A stretch of DNA of 64,000 bases from Tunturiibacter empetritectus. Lineage in GTDB: Bacteria > Acidobacteriota > Terriglobia > Terriglobales > Acidobacteriaceae. The notes beneath the pieces were generated by a model. The model made no database searches and was not told where the DNA came from. It was given only the letters and a program-made list of their open reading frames with translations. Shown here one piece after another: positions 26,210 through 33,976 of the stretch. Every line of letters starts with the position of its first letter. Position 1 is the stretch's first letter. A program made the position numbers and the translations under genes. The DNA lies in the NCBI RefSeq assembly GCF_014201375.1, contig NZ_JACHDZ010000004.1:496001-560000 (forward strand), read 5' to 3'.

Positions 26210-28246
26210 CTATTGATGCGATAGTTGAAGTATGGGTAGGATGCTGGAGTAGTCGTCGGTCCAGGTGTGGAGACGTGCGTCGGTGGGGACGGCGCTGGCA
26301 GCGGCGGCGAGCTCTGGTTGATCGAAGAAGGTGGGGCTCGAGGTGAGCAGAATCCAGGTGGCGCGATAGGCTCCGAGCGAGTCGTCGGGCTGGCTTTCGA
26401 TCAGCTTTGCCTTCATGTTGGCGGCGCGGGCGAGCTGTGCGATCTCGGGTGCGAGGTTGAGGTATTGGTTGGAGACGTGGAAGGCCAGGATGCCGTTGGG
26501 CGCGAGATGTTTTTTGTAGAGGGCGATTGCCTCGATGGTGAGCAGGTGGAGAGGGATTGCATCGCCGGAGAAGGCGTCGATGGCGATAACGTCGAAGTTT
26601 TGTCGAGACTCTTGCGTCAGGGAGGTGCGCGCATCGCCGTCGGCAAAGGTGATCTGCGCGGGTGAGTCTCGCAGGTAGGTGAAGAGGTTCTGTGCGATGG
26701 GGCGCACGAGCGGGTTGATCTCGTAGAAGCGGATGCTGTCGTTGGCGGTGCCGTAGGTTGCGATGGTTCCGGTGCCTAGTCCGATGACCGCGATGTTTCT
26801 GGGCCGCGACCCGCAGCAGTAGTGGAGCGAGAGTCCGATGCCGGAGTTGTCGGCGTAGTAGGTGGTGGGGGTGCGGGTGAGCCCCGGGGCGAAGAGCTGC
26901 GTGCCGTGCTGGATGGTGCCGTTGAGCAGCATGCGCTCGGTGCCGCCGTGCGGGCCGACCATCTGCTTGACGCGGAGGGTTCCGTAGAAGTTGCGGACCT
27001 CGAGTATCGCCTCACGGGCGTAGGCGGTGTGCAGCATGATGGCGAAGAAGAGCAGCAACAGGGCGGCGGTGGACCAAAGTAGACGCTGTGGCCAGCCGTC
27101 GCTCCACGTGACGATGATGGCGAGCGCAGCAGTGACGAAGAACGAGATTGCGAGATCGTAGTTGGCCGAGAAGATAATTGGGCTAGCGATGCCGATGAAG
27201 AAGGTTCCAGCTGCTCCTCCTGCGGCGATCAACAGGTAGAAGAGCGTGGTCTCTGTGGGGCGGTCGGGGCGCAGGGCGTAGGTCTCCGCGTGGCAGAAGA
27301 GTCCGGCGAGGAAGCACTCTGCGAGGAAGAAGAGGATGGCGATGCCGATGGGAAGGCTCACATCGGTCTTCGAGATGGCGTAGCCGAGGCCGGCCAGCAT
27401 GACGACCAGAAGACGCACCACGATGCCGCGGCGGTAGAGCGCGGGAGACTCGAAGGCGAGGATGAAGGTGAGCAGATAGATGGCGAGCGGCAGCATCCAG
27501 AGGAGCGGGATCGCGGCGATGTTGACGGTGAGGTGGCTGGTGACTGCGCTGAGCTGCATCGCGGCGGCCATGGGGAGAAGGAACCAGAGCCACTTTGCCC
27601 TGGCGGGAGCGGGGGCTGGAGCTTGTGTTTCTTCAATCGTGCCTGTCGGAGCAGGTGCGGGCAGTTGGCGCGTGATGGTCGCGCAAAGAGCCGCGTAGAG
27701 GAGGAAGCCGAACGACCAGAGACTCCGTTGGAGTTTCAGGGTGAGGTGTGGCTCGACGACGAAGGGGTAGGCGATGAGAGCGAGAAGAGAGCCGAAGTTC
27801 GAGAGTGCGAAGAGGCGGTAGGGGATGTTGCCGCCCCTGGCGCGCTGGAGCCAGACCTGCAGCAGGGGGCTAGTCGCACTGAGTAAGAGGAACGGCAGGC
27901 CAATGGTGAAGGCAAGCGTCGAGAAGATGGTGGTGACAGGGTGGCCAACGCCTTGGACGGATTCTGCGGGGACGATTTTTTGCGCGATCAGCAGCACCGC
28001 CGCGGCGACGAGCGTGACCAGATAGACGTGCCGGCGCCAGGTGGTGGCCTGGCAGCGCGTGATCCAGTGAGCGTAGAGGTAGCCGAGCAACAGTGTGATC
28101 TGGAAGAAGACCAGGCATGTCAGCCACACCGCGGAGGAGCCGCCAAGCACAGGCAGCAGTTGCTTCGCGGCCATCGGCTCAACCAGAAAGAGAAGGAACG
28201 CGCCGAGGAAGATGGTGGTGCCGTAGAGCAGGCGTGATGCTGGCAT
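26210..28246 (-). CDS. Fused membrane/spermidine synthase-like protein
   Basis: The roughly 678-residue protein has a hydrophobic N-terminal half with about ten membrane segments (from LLYGTTIFLGAFLLFLVEPM, including the EPMAAKQLLPVLGG motif typical of this fused family), and a C-terminal half that matches spermidine-synthase-like methyltransferases. That half shows IAVIGLGTGTIATYG for the nucleotide loop, IRFYEINPLV, DGDARTSL, FDVIAIDAFSGDAIPLHLLT and GILAFHVSNQY. The polyamine-binding role is unproven for such fusions. The start at 28246 has AGGG 7 nt upstream. The frame extends to 28606, but that part runs through repeat copy D and a gap. Confidence 0.83.
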   Translation of the reverse strand: MPASRLLYGTTIFLGAFLLFLVEPMAAKQLLPVLGGSSAVWLTCLVFFQITLLLGYLYAHWITRCQATTWRRHVYLVTLVAAAVLLIAQKIVPAESVQGVGHPVTTIFSTLAFTIGLPFLLLSATSPLLQVWLQRARGGNIPYRLFALSNFGSLLALIAYPFVVEPHLTLKLQRSLWSFGFLLYAALCATITRQLPAPAPTGTIEETQAPAPAPARAKWLWFLLPMAAAMQLSAVTSHLTVNIAAIPLLWMLPLAIYLLTFILAFESPALYRRGIVVRLLVVMLAGLGYAISKTDVSLPIGIAILFFLAECFLAGLFCHAETYALRPDRPTETTLFYLLIAAGGAAGTFFIGIASPIIFSANYDLAISFFVTAALAIIVTWSDGWPQRLLWSTAALLLLFFAIMLHTAYAREAILEVRNFYGTLRVKQMVGPHGGTERMLLNGTIQHGTQLFAPGLTRTPTTYYADNSGIGLSLHYCCGSRPRNIAVIGLGTGTIATYGTANDSIRFYEINPLVRPIAQNLFTYLRDSPAQITFADGDARTSLTQESRQNFDVIAIDAFSGDAIPLHLLTIEAIALYKKHLAPNGILAFHVSNQYLNLAPEIAQLARAANMKAKLIESQPDDSLGAYRATWILLTSSPTFFDQPELAAAASAVPTDARLHTWTDDYSSILPILQLSHQ

Positions 28247-28427
28247 GTTGGGCCCTAAAAACATTCCTGATACGTTTTGAGTTGAAGCTGAGCGCTGTCG
28301 CTTCGTACCAGATCTTCGACGACCGAAGCACAGGAGGAGGATATCGAGAGAGTCGCATCCTGCGCTATCAAAAAGGCCCGGCGGAGGTTTTTGAGGACGC
28401 CGTCGCATCTCAGAAGCTGTCCAGAGA

Positions 28428-28520
28428 CTGTCCTGCCGGACGGGCCTGCTGCGCGTGGGGCGGTCACCTCGTGACGTGTATACCGCTTCGCCCGGTCCTC
28501 CCGTTGGTCGGAGGAGAAGT
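28428..28520 (+). repeat. Dispersed nested-palindrome repeat, copy D (half element)
   Basis: Only the left half is present: the outer arm CTGTCCTGCCGGACGGGCC, the TCACCTCGTGA segment, TATACCGCTTCG, and the first half of the inner stem (CCTCCCGTTGGTCG). The right half is missing. It is the only copy that does not adjoin a stop codon; it lies between two divergent genes, upstream of both. Confidence 0.85.
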
Positions 28521-28667
28521 TTGCTGAAACTACCCGGCTCGCTGCTGCGTCTTCCTGTGAGGGTCGAAGATTGACCGCTGTGATCGACAGTTGCGCTTTG
28601 TTTCATCCTGCAGCTTTATCCCGCAGGCCGCACGACCGCAAGGAGAGAGGTCTTTGAGGTGGAAGTG

Positions 28668-29768
28668 ATGAGTGCGTTGAATCGGGTCCCGCTGGTTCTG
28701 TTCTGTCTTTTGTGTCTTTCTCTCACGGCATTCTCCCAGCAGCAGGCAGCGCCCACGCCGCCGCGAGCGGACCAGTTGTCAGCGGCCTCTGCGCCAATCT
28801 CCGAGGTGCGAGACTCTAACCTGGTGCTGGATGTTGTGGTGACGGATCGGTCGGGAGAGCCTAGAGCCGGTCTCACGCAGAATGACTTTGTCGTGCGCGA
28901 CAACAGCCAAATCCGAAAGATCCTTTCGTTTCGCGCGGTCGATAGCGCTGCCCCAGCCGAGCCTCCGGTGAAGGTCATCCTCCTGGTGGATGAGGTGAAT
29001 ACTTCGTTCACCCGCGTGGCGTATGAGCGCGACCAGCTTAAGAAGTTTCTTCTGCAAAACGGCGGGCAGCTAGCCCACCCTGTATCGCTGGCCTTCTTCA
29101 GCGACACGGGGACGGAGATGCAGCGTGGCTCCTCAAGTGACGGAAATGCGCTGCTGGCTGACTTCGATCAGCATGCCACGAAGCTGCGAACGATACGACG
29201 CTCGGCAGGTTTTTACGGCGCGGAGGAGCGCTTCGACCTCTCCCTCAAGGCGATAAATATGCTTGCCGCCACGGAGTCGAAGGAGCCGGGACGGAAGATG
29301 ATCATCTGGATAAGCCCGGGCTGGCCGATGCTCAGCGGACCGAATATTACGCTGAGTGCGCGGGAGGAGCAGGGGCTGTTTTCGTCGATCGTCTATCTCT
29401 CCACGGCCCTCCGGCAGGCTCGGATCACACTCTACAGCATCGATCCGCTGGGCGTGGAAGATGCTGCTACGAACCGCCTCTTTTACTACGAGGAGTTTCT
29501 GAAGCCGGTATCGAAGTCACAGGGGGCGCAGGCGGGCAATCTGGCGTTGCAGGTTCTGGCGAGGCAGAGCGGCGGGCAGGCACTCAACTCCAGCAACGAC
29601 ATCACGCAGCAGATCAGTCGCTGTGTTGCGGAGGCGGACGCGTTTTACACGCTCACCGTGGAACCGGCGCCGTCGGACCGGCCAAACCAGTCTCACTCGG
29701 TCGCGGTCAGTGTTGAAACTCCGGGAATGACGGCAAGGACGAGGAACCTGTACTACGGTCAGCCGTGA
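28668..29768 (+). CDS. Secreted VWFA-related domain protein
   Basis: This is a second member of the Acidobacteria VWFA-related family, 366 residues. The signal peptide is MSALNRVPLVLFCLLCLSLTAFS. A Gly/Pro-poor opening strand (NLVLDVVVTDRSGEPRAGLTQNDFVVRDN) leads to the A-domain core VKVILLVDEVNTSFTRVAYE, where the DxSxS site is replaced by DEVNTS. The middle helix KMIIWISPGWPML and the C-terminal FYTLTVEPAPSDRPNQSHSVAVSVETPG complete the fold. ATG at 28668 is preferred: GAGGTGG precedes it by about 6 nt; a GTG at 28659 is possible. It is divergent from the spermidine-synthase fusion. Confidence 0.84.
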   Translation: MSALNRVPLVLFCLLCLSLTAFSQQQAAPTPPRADQLSAASAPISEVRDSNLVLDVVVTDRSGEPRAGLTQNDFVVRDNSQIRKILSFRAVDSAAPAEPPVKVILLVDEVNTSFTRVAYERDQLKKFLLQNGGQLAHPVSLAFFSDTGTEMQRGSSSDGNALLADFDQHATKLRTIRRSAGFYGAEERFDLSLKAINMLAATESKEPGRKMIIWISPGWPMLSGPNITLSAREEQGLFSSIVYLSTALRQARITLYSIDPLGVEDAATNRLFYYEEFLKPVSKSQGAQAGNLALQVLARQSGGQALNSSNDITQQISRCVAEADAFYTLTVEPAPSDRPNQSHSVAVSVETPGMTARTRNLYYGQP

Positions 29769-29951
29769 AGGCCGGGCGGGTGGGCTCTTTTTGGCCACTG
29801 TTCCGGGTGTAGAACGACGAGGGCGGCGACGCAAAACGCCGAAGCCAGCGACGCTATATGATAGATAGCAGCGCGCATTTGCCGTTTGCGGTGCGCGTCT
29901 TCGGTCTTCCGGTCTTGCGGCCAACAACCATCCTTGGAGAACACATCCGTC

Positions 29952-31262
29952 GTGAATCAACGCAAATCAGCGGTTATTTTGGGTGCCCAGTGGGGCGATG
30001 AGGGCAAAGGCAAGATCGTCGACGTGCTTTCGGAGAAGTTCTCCGTGGTGGCGCGCTATGCAGGCGGCCACAATGCCGGCCATACGGTCATCATCAAGGG
30101 CAAAAAATTCGTTCTGCAGCTGATTCCATGCGGTGTTCTGCGGCCGGAGTGCAAGGGCGTCATAGGCAACGGCGTTGTTCTGGATCCCATGGCGTTTTTG
30201 AGTGAAGTCAAGAAGTTGAAGGACGCGGGTCTGCCGGTCGACGGTCAGCTCTTCGTCTCGAACCGTGCGCAGGTGATTCTGCCCTACCACCGGATGATCG
30301 AGCTGGCGGCCGAGAATGCGCCCGGACGCACGAAGATTGGAACGACCAGCCGCGGCATCGGCCCGGCCTATGAAGACAAGATGCATCGCAGTGGCCTGCG
30401 GGTGGTGGACCTGCTGAACTCGGCGCTGTTGCGGACGCACATCGAGAACGCCTGCCACGAGAAGAACACGATTGCTCATGCGTTGTTCGGCACCGAGCCG
30501 CTGGACCCCAAGACGATGTACGAGGAGTACTCGCGCGCAGCCGAGCAGATTGCACCCTTTGTGACCGATACGGCCGTCATGCTGAACCACGAGATCGACA
30601 ACGGCGGAAAGGTCATGTTCGAAGGGGCGCAGGGCGCGTTGCTGGATATCGACCACGGAACCTATCCCTTCGTGACCTCCTCCTCCTCCACGGCGGGCGG
30701 AGCGGTGACCGGGACCGGAGTTGGGCCTACGAGAATCGGCAGCGTCATCGGCGTCACCAAGGCCTACGTGACGCGGGTGGGCGAGGGGCCTTTCCCGACG
30801 GAGATTCACGATTCGACCAGCGATCTGATCCGTGCTCGCGGTCAGGAGTATGGGGCTGTGACCGGTCGACCGCGACGCTGCGGCTGGCTCGACCTGCCTC
30901 TGCTGCGCTACAGCAACATGATCAACGGGACCGAGTGGCTGGTCGTCACCAAGATGGATGTGATGGACGAGTGCGCCGAGATCCCGGTCTGCACCGGCTA
31001 CAAGGTCAACGGCAAGCTGACCGATCTGATTCCCGCGGATATGCCGGGCTACAACGCCATCGAGCCGGTCTACACCAAGCTCAAGGGCTGGAACAGCTCG
31101 ACCGAGGGGATCACCGAGTTCGACAAGCTGCCGCCGCTGGCGCAGGATTATCTGAAATTTATTGAGAAGGAGTCCGGGGCGAAGATTGGCATGGTCTCCA
31201 CCGGCCCGGACCGCGACCAGACCATGAGCCTGCCGGCATTTGAAGACGCGTTGAAGGCGTAG
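29952..31262 (+). CDS. purA: Adenylosuccinate synthetase
   Basis: PurA makes adenylosuccinate from IMP and aspartate using GTP, the first step to AMP. The signature QWGDEGKGKIVDVLS follows the start, with NAGHTV, GNGVVLDP, SNRAQVILPYHR, GTTSRGIGPAYEDK, QGALLDIDHGTYPFVTSSS and TGRPRRCGWLD further on. The 436 residues are full length. A GTG at 29952 is the likely start, with GGAG about 13 nt upstream; the longer frame to 29886 has no family support. A TATATGAT-like -10 sits near 29852. The small ABM gene follows after 14 bp. Confidence 0.96.
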   Translation: MNQRKSAVILGAQWGDEGKGKIVDVLSEKFSVVARYAGGHNAGHTVIIKGKKFVLQLIPCGVLRPECKGVIGNGVVLDPMAFLSEVKKLKDAGLPVDGQLFVSNRAQVILPYHRMIELAAENAPGRTKIGTTSRGIGPAYEDKMHRSGLRVVDLLNSALLRTHIENACHEKNTIAHALFGTEPLDPKTMYEEYSRAAEQIAPFVTDTAVMLNHEIDNGGKVMFEGAQGALLDIDHGTYPFVTSSSSTAGGAVTGTGVGPTRIGSVIGVTKAYVTRVGEGPFPTEIHDSTSDLIRARGQEYGAVTGRPRRCGWLDLPLLRYSNMINGTEWLVVTKMDVMDECAEIPVCTGYKVNGKLTDLIPADMPGYNAIEPVYTKLKGWNSSTEGITEFDKLPPLAQDYLKFIEKESGAKIGMVSTGPDRDQTMSLPAFEDALKA

Positions 31263-31276
31263 AGGAAAAGGCGATT

Positions 31277-31564
31277 ATGCTTAGTTTCAACGTGCGAATG
31301 ACCTTCGACCAGTCGGACCGCAACGAGATCTCCGAGATTCTCTGCCACCTCACCGCGGCTTCCCGGAAGGAGTCCGGCTGCGTCAGCTATATCCCGCACT
31401 TTGTCGAAGGAGAGGCCTGCACGGTACTTATCTACGAGCAGTACGACGACGACGCGGCCTTGGAGCATCATAGAGGAACACCTCACTTTCATCAGTACGC
31501 GATCGGGGGCCTGTATCAGAAGATGAAAGAACGTCAGGTCGAGAACCTGACCGCTGTCTGTTGA
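31277..31564 (+). CDS. ABM-domain protein (quinol monooxygenase-like)
   Basis: This 95-residue protein has the antibiotic-biosynthesis-monooxygenase (dimeric alpha/beta barrel) pattern: an opening strand LSFNVRMTF, an amphipathic helix with EISEILCHLTAASRKESGC, the strand VSYIPHFVEGEA, and YEQYDDDAALEHHRGTPHFHQYAIGG. YgiN-like members act on quinols, others on haem or polyketides; the substrate cannot be told. It is 14 bp after purA and may be co-transcribed with it, although no biochemical link is known. Confidence 0.82.
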   Translation: MLSFNVRMTFDQSDRNEISEILCHLTAASRKESGCVSYIPHFVEGEACTVLIYEQYDDDAALEHHRGTPHFHQYAIGGLYQKMKERQVENLTAVC

Positions 31565-31677
31565 TGCTTTTCTGTCGGGGTTCCTTGCGTGTGGCTCTGT
31601 CTAGTGCATGGAGACTCGCGTACGACTAAAGTGGTTTTGACTCAACGCGGTAAATCGGTCTACCATCCGGTACGCTT

Positions 31678-32253
31678 ATGGGGTTGTCTGGTCGTCCAAT
31701 TCGTAGGTCGCTGATGGGCTCGGGCGTGTTGCTGGCGGCCATGGCGATAGGATGGCCTGCGCAAGCCGCATTTGCGGGTCACATGCAACCGCTGCATGAG
31801 AAGAAGCACGATGCCAAGCGACAGGTCGAAGCGCTCGAGGAGCAGTGGCGGCAGGCTCAACTTGCGGGCGATGTCGCCGCGATGGACAAGCTTCTCTCCG
31901 ACGATTACATCGGCATCTCGATGACCGGCCAGGTCAACACCAAGATGCAACAGCTGGACCGGATGCGCACTCGCAAGTTCGTCCTGACGAAGCTTGATCT
32001 GGGCGAGATGCAGGTGAAGCTGGTCGGCTCGATCGCCATTGTGACCTCTCGCGCCCAGGTAGAAGGAACTAACGAAGGCGTGGCGGTTCAGGGAACCTAC
32101 CGCTATACGCGCGTCTATCAACGGCTGCCCTCGGGCGGGTGGAAGATTACCAGCTTCGAAGCGACAAGGGTGCCGGGGTCGAGAGATCCGGGCAATCACG
32201 ATGCGGCGGCGCCCAAGGCCGCAAGCAGTGCGCCTCAAGATGGGCCCTCTTAG
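31678..32253 (+). CDS. Secreted SnoaL/DUF4440-like (NTF2-fold) protein
   Basis: The 191-residue protein begins with a signal peptide (RRSLMGSGVLLAAMAIGWPAQAAFA), then a helical linker, then an NTF2-like domain of the DUF4440 type: LEEQWRQAQLAGDVAAMDKLL, DDYIGISMTGQVNTK, KLDLGEMQVKLVGSIAIVTSRAQVEG, TYRYTRVYQRLPSGGWKITSFEATRV. This is the standard order of the fold. The C-terminal tail is Ala/Ser/Pro-rich. A TTGACT-like -35 lies near 31634. Repeat copy E starts 4 nt after the stop codon. Function is unknown; many members bind small hydrophobic ligands. Confidence 0.8.
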   Translation: MGLSGRPIRRSLMGSGVLLAAMAIGWPAQAAFAGHMQPLHEKKHDAKRQVEALEEQWRQAQLAGDVAAMDKLLSDDYIGISMTGQVNTKMQQLDRMRTRKFVLTKLDLGEMQVKLVGSIAIVTSRAQVEGTNEGVAVQGTYRYTRVYQRLPSGGWKITSFEATRVPGSRDPGNHDAAAPKAASSAPQDGPS

Positions 32254-32256
32254 AAA

Positions 32257-32437
32257 CTGTCCTGCCGGACAGCCCACTGCGCGTGGAGCGATCACTTCGT
32301 GATAGGTATACCCCTTCGGTTGGCGCTCCCGTTGGTCGCGAGGGAAGATTATGCCTACCAACGGGAGGACTATGCGAAGCTCTAAAAAGGCGTGCGAACG
32401 ACCGCCCTCCGCGTAGGAGGCCCGTCCGGCAGGACAG
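32257..32437 (+). repeat. Dispersed nested-palindrome repeat, copy E
   Basis: A near-complete copy in the opposite orientation to A and B. The left arm CTGTCCTGCCGGAC pairs with GTCCGGCAGGACAG at the right; the inner CTCCCGTTGGTCG faces a shortened CCAACGGGAG. It starts 4 nt after the stop of the NTF2-like gene. Confidence 0.92.
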
Positions 32438-32471
32438 TTTCCCGGGTTAGCTTGAAGTTCTGTACCGAAAT

Positions 32472-32495
32472 AAAAAACCCTGCTCGGCGGCAGGG
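32472..32495 (-). terminator. Rho-independent terminator
   Basis: On the minus strand CCCTGC and GCAGGG form a short GC stem followed by TTTTTTA (the A-run at 32472-32477 on the plus strand). It would end the transcript of the hypothetical gene at 32558-32875. Confidence 0.75.
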
Positions 32496-32557
32496 ACTTT
32501 CATGTAGCAAGTTCAAAGTTTTCAAGGAATTTCTAGCTGATCTTTGTGTCGAAAGCC

Positions 32558-32875
32558 TTATGCGGTCTTCGGTGCAATCACCGCGACGCGCATCTCCCTA
32601 GCCTCCTTAGGCGCAATGGGAAGCTCTGGCGACTCGGCCGGACGGGGAAGATTCAACGCGAGCAGTCTGCGATAGAGAGAGCGGGTTGCACCGGTAAGGC
32701 GTGCGTCTTCGGACTCGTGTGGGAAGAGTGAAAGATATTTGCGAGTCGAAGTCGCGGGCTTGCGGATGGGAACAATATAAGGACGGCGATCGGGTTTTGG
32801 CGCGTTGCGATCTTCCTTCGCAACGGACGGGATCGATCGTAGGGATGCGGGGAGTGTCTGAGAGATATTTTGCAT
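32558..32875 (-). CDS. Hypothetical protein, 105 residues
   Basis: I do not recognise this protein. It is proline- and arginine-rich, with MQNISQTLPASLRSIPSVAK at the start, SLFPHESEDARLTGATRSLYRRLL in the middle and AREMRVAVIAPKTA at the end. It has no signal peptide or membrane segment. Support for being real: GAGGG lies 5 nt before the ATG, a good terminator follows the stop, and codon third positions look coding. It is downstream of the HIT gene on the same strand (83 bp gap), so the two may form a unit. A TTG start 7 codons upstream (32896) is possible. Confidence 0.55.
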   Translation of the reverse strand: MQNISQTLPASLRSIPSVAKEDRNAPKPDRRPYIVPIRKPATSTRKYLSLFPHESEDARLTGATRSLYRRLLALNLPRPAESPELPIAPKEAREMRVAVIAPKTA

Positions 32876-32958
32876 TGAGCCCTCAACGTGAAGCAACTGG
32901 CTGGCTTCAAGCTGCTGCTCAATAGGACGACGACCCGAAGGCTTTGGTTGTATTAAAT

Positions 32959-33528
32959 TTAGAAGGCAGAGCGGAGCTTCTCCCAGGTCACATCCAGAGC
33001 CTCAGGAAGGACGCGAGTTTCAGCCGTCACCGTCATGAAGTTCGTATCGCCGCTCCACCTGGGCAGAGCGTGAAGGTGCATATGAGCGGCGATGCCGGCG
33101 CCCGCCGCCTCCCCCAGGTTGAGACCCATGTTGATGCCGCCCGGAAGATAGACCTGCCGCAGAGCCAGCTCCGAACGCTGGGCGAGAGCGATTAGCTCCT
33201 GGGCGACCTCGACGGGAAGGGCAGCCAGCGTGTCCAGGTGCTGGTACGGCAGCAGGAGCAGGTGGCCGGTGGAGTAGGGAAAGGCGTTGAGGCAGATAAA
33301 GCAGGTTTGCCCCCGCCAGACAATGTGCGCAGCTTTTTCGGCGGCGAGCTGGTCCATCCCGTGATCGACTGCGTAGTCGACCGCCGCGATCATATTGCAG
33401 AAGACGCAGTGCTTGTCTTGGGCCTCGGTCGGGGGCCACGCGCTGAGAGCCTCAGGAACCCCGCTTTTGGCCTGCGGGTCCGAGCGGGTGATGTAGCTGT
33501 AGCGCCAGGGCGTCCAGAGGCGGTCCAT
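32959..33528 (-). CDS. HIT-family nucleotide hydrolase/phosphorylase
   Basis: The 189-residue protein starts MDRLWTPWRYSYITR, the pattern of the HIT branch that includes mycobacterial Ap4A phosphorylase. It contains a CVFCNM cysteine pair, the substrate strand CFICLNAFPYSTGHLLLLPYQH, GINMGLNLGEAAGAGIAAHMH and the histidine triad HMHLHALPRW (His-x-His-x-His pattern), with the final WSGDTNFM. Members act on AppppA or related nucleotides. The start at 33528 is fixed by the family N-terminus; the frame extends to 33669 without support. It is divergent from rpsA with about 450 bp between. Confidence 0.92.
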   Translation of the reverse strand: MDRLWTPWRYSYITRSDPQAKSGVPEALSAWPPTEAQDKHCVFCNMIAAVDYAVDHGMDQLAAEKAAHIVWRGQTCFICLNAFPYSTGHLLLLPYQHLDTLAALPVEVAQELIALAQRSELALRQVYLPGGINMGLNLGEAAGAGIAAHMHLHALPRWSGDTNFMTVTAETRVLPEALDVTWEKLRSAF

Positions 33529-33753
33529 TCGGCGAGTATAGCGCGGGGGCAGAGCACCTTCAGGCTGAGGATGCGGCTGGACAGGCCACACAGTCCGATT
33601 CCATCTCGTTCTCTGCGCTTTGCCCGGTTTGGCGCACACTCTCTGCATCAAATACAGGACTTTCTGCATCGAATTAGGTACGACCCGAGAAGATTTCCTT
33701 CACTCCCGAGCATGACATGGTGATGAAAATGCAGGCGAAGAGTCCGGCTTTTG

Positions 33754-33782
33754 TTGACGTACTGTATGCAAAGTTCTATGCT
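33754..33782 (+). promoter_or_regulatory. Sigma-70-type promoter for rpsA
   Basis: TTGACG at 33754-33759 and TATGCT at 33777-33782 are separated by exactly 17 nt. The predicted start of transcription is near 33789, which leaves a leader of about 188 nt before the rpsA start codon. Confidence 0.7.
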
Positions 33783-33790
33783 TTATCAGT

Positions 33791-33825
33791 GAGCTATTGC
33801 GTGTGGGACCCAAGTGCAATAGCTC
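33791..33825 (+). promoter_or_regulatory. 5'-terminal hairpin of the rpsA leader
   Basis: GAGCTATTGC (33791-33800) and GCAATAGCTC (33816-33825) form a perfect 10-bp stem with a 15-nt loop. It would be at the extreme 5' end of the rpsA mRNA, where it could stabilise the message or serve in autoregulation by S1. The function is inference. Confidence 0.6.
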
Positions 33826-33976
33826 CTCTGCAAGACCTGATTCCTTCCATCCTGCCGAAGCTGTCGCGGGGATAGAGAAAGCAGCCAGCCTCCCCTCCCG
33901 GATTCGCTGATTGCTCCCGCCCACGCGCTGCTCTTAGAGGAAGGAATCTCTTGGATCCCGGAGTCCGCAAATCACC

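Noticed and set aside
28265-28606. N-terminal extension of the membrane/spermidine-synthase fusion
   Set aside because: This stretch includes repeat copy D and has no membrane or enzyme pattern; the first membrane segment starts just after 28246.
33670-33976. Small open frames in the rpsA leader
   Set aside because: The segment is explained by a promoter, hairpin and leader; no RBS-supported gene was seen.
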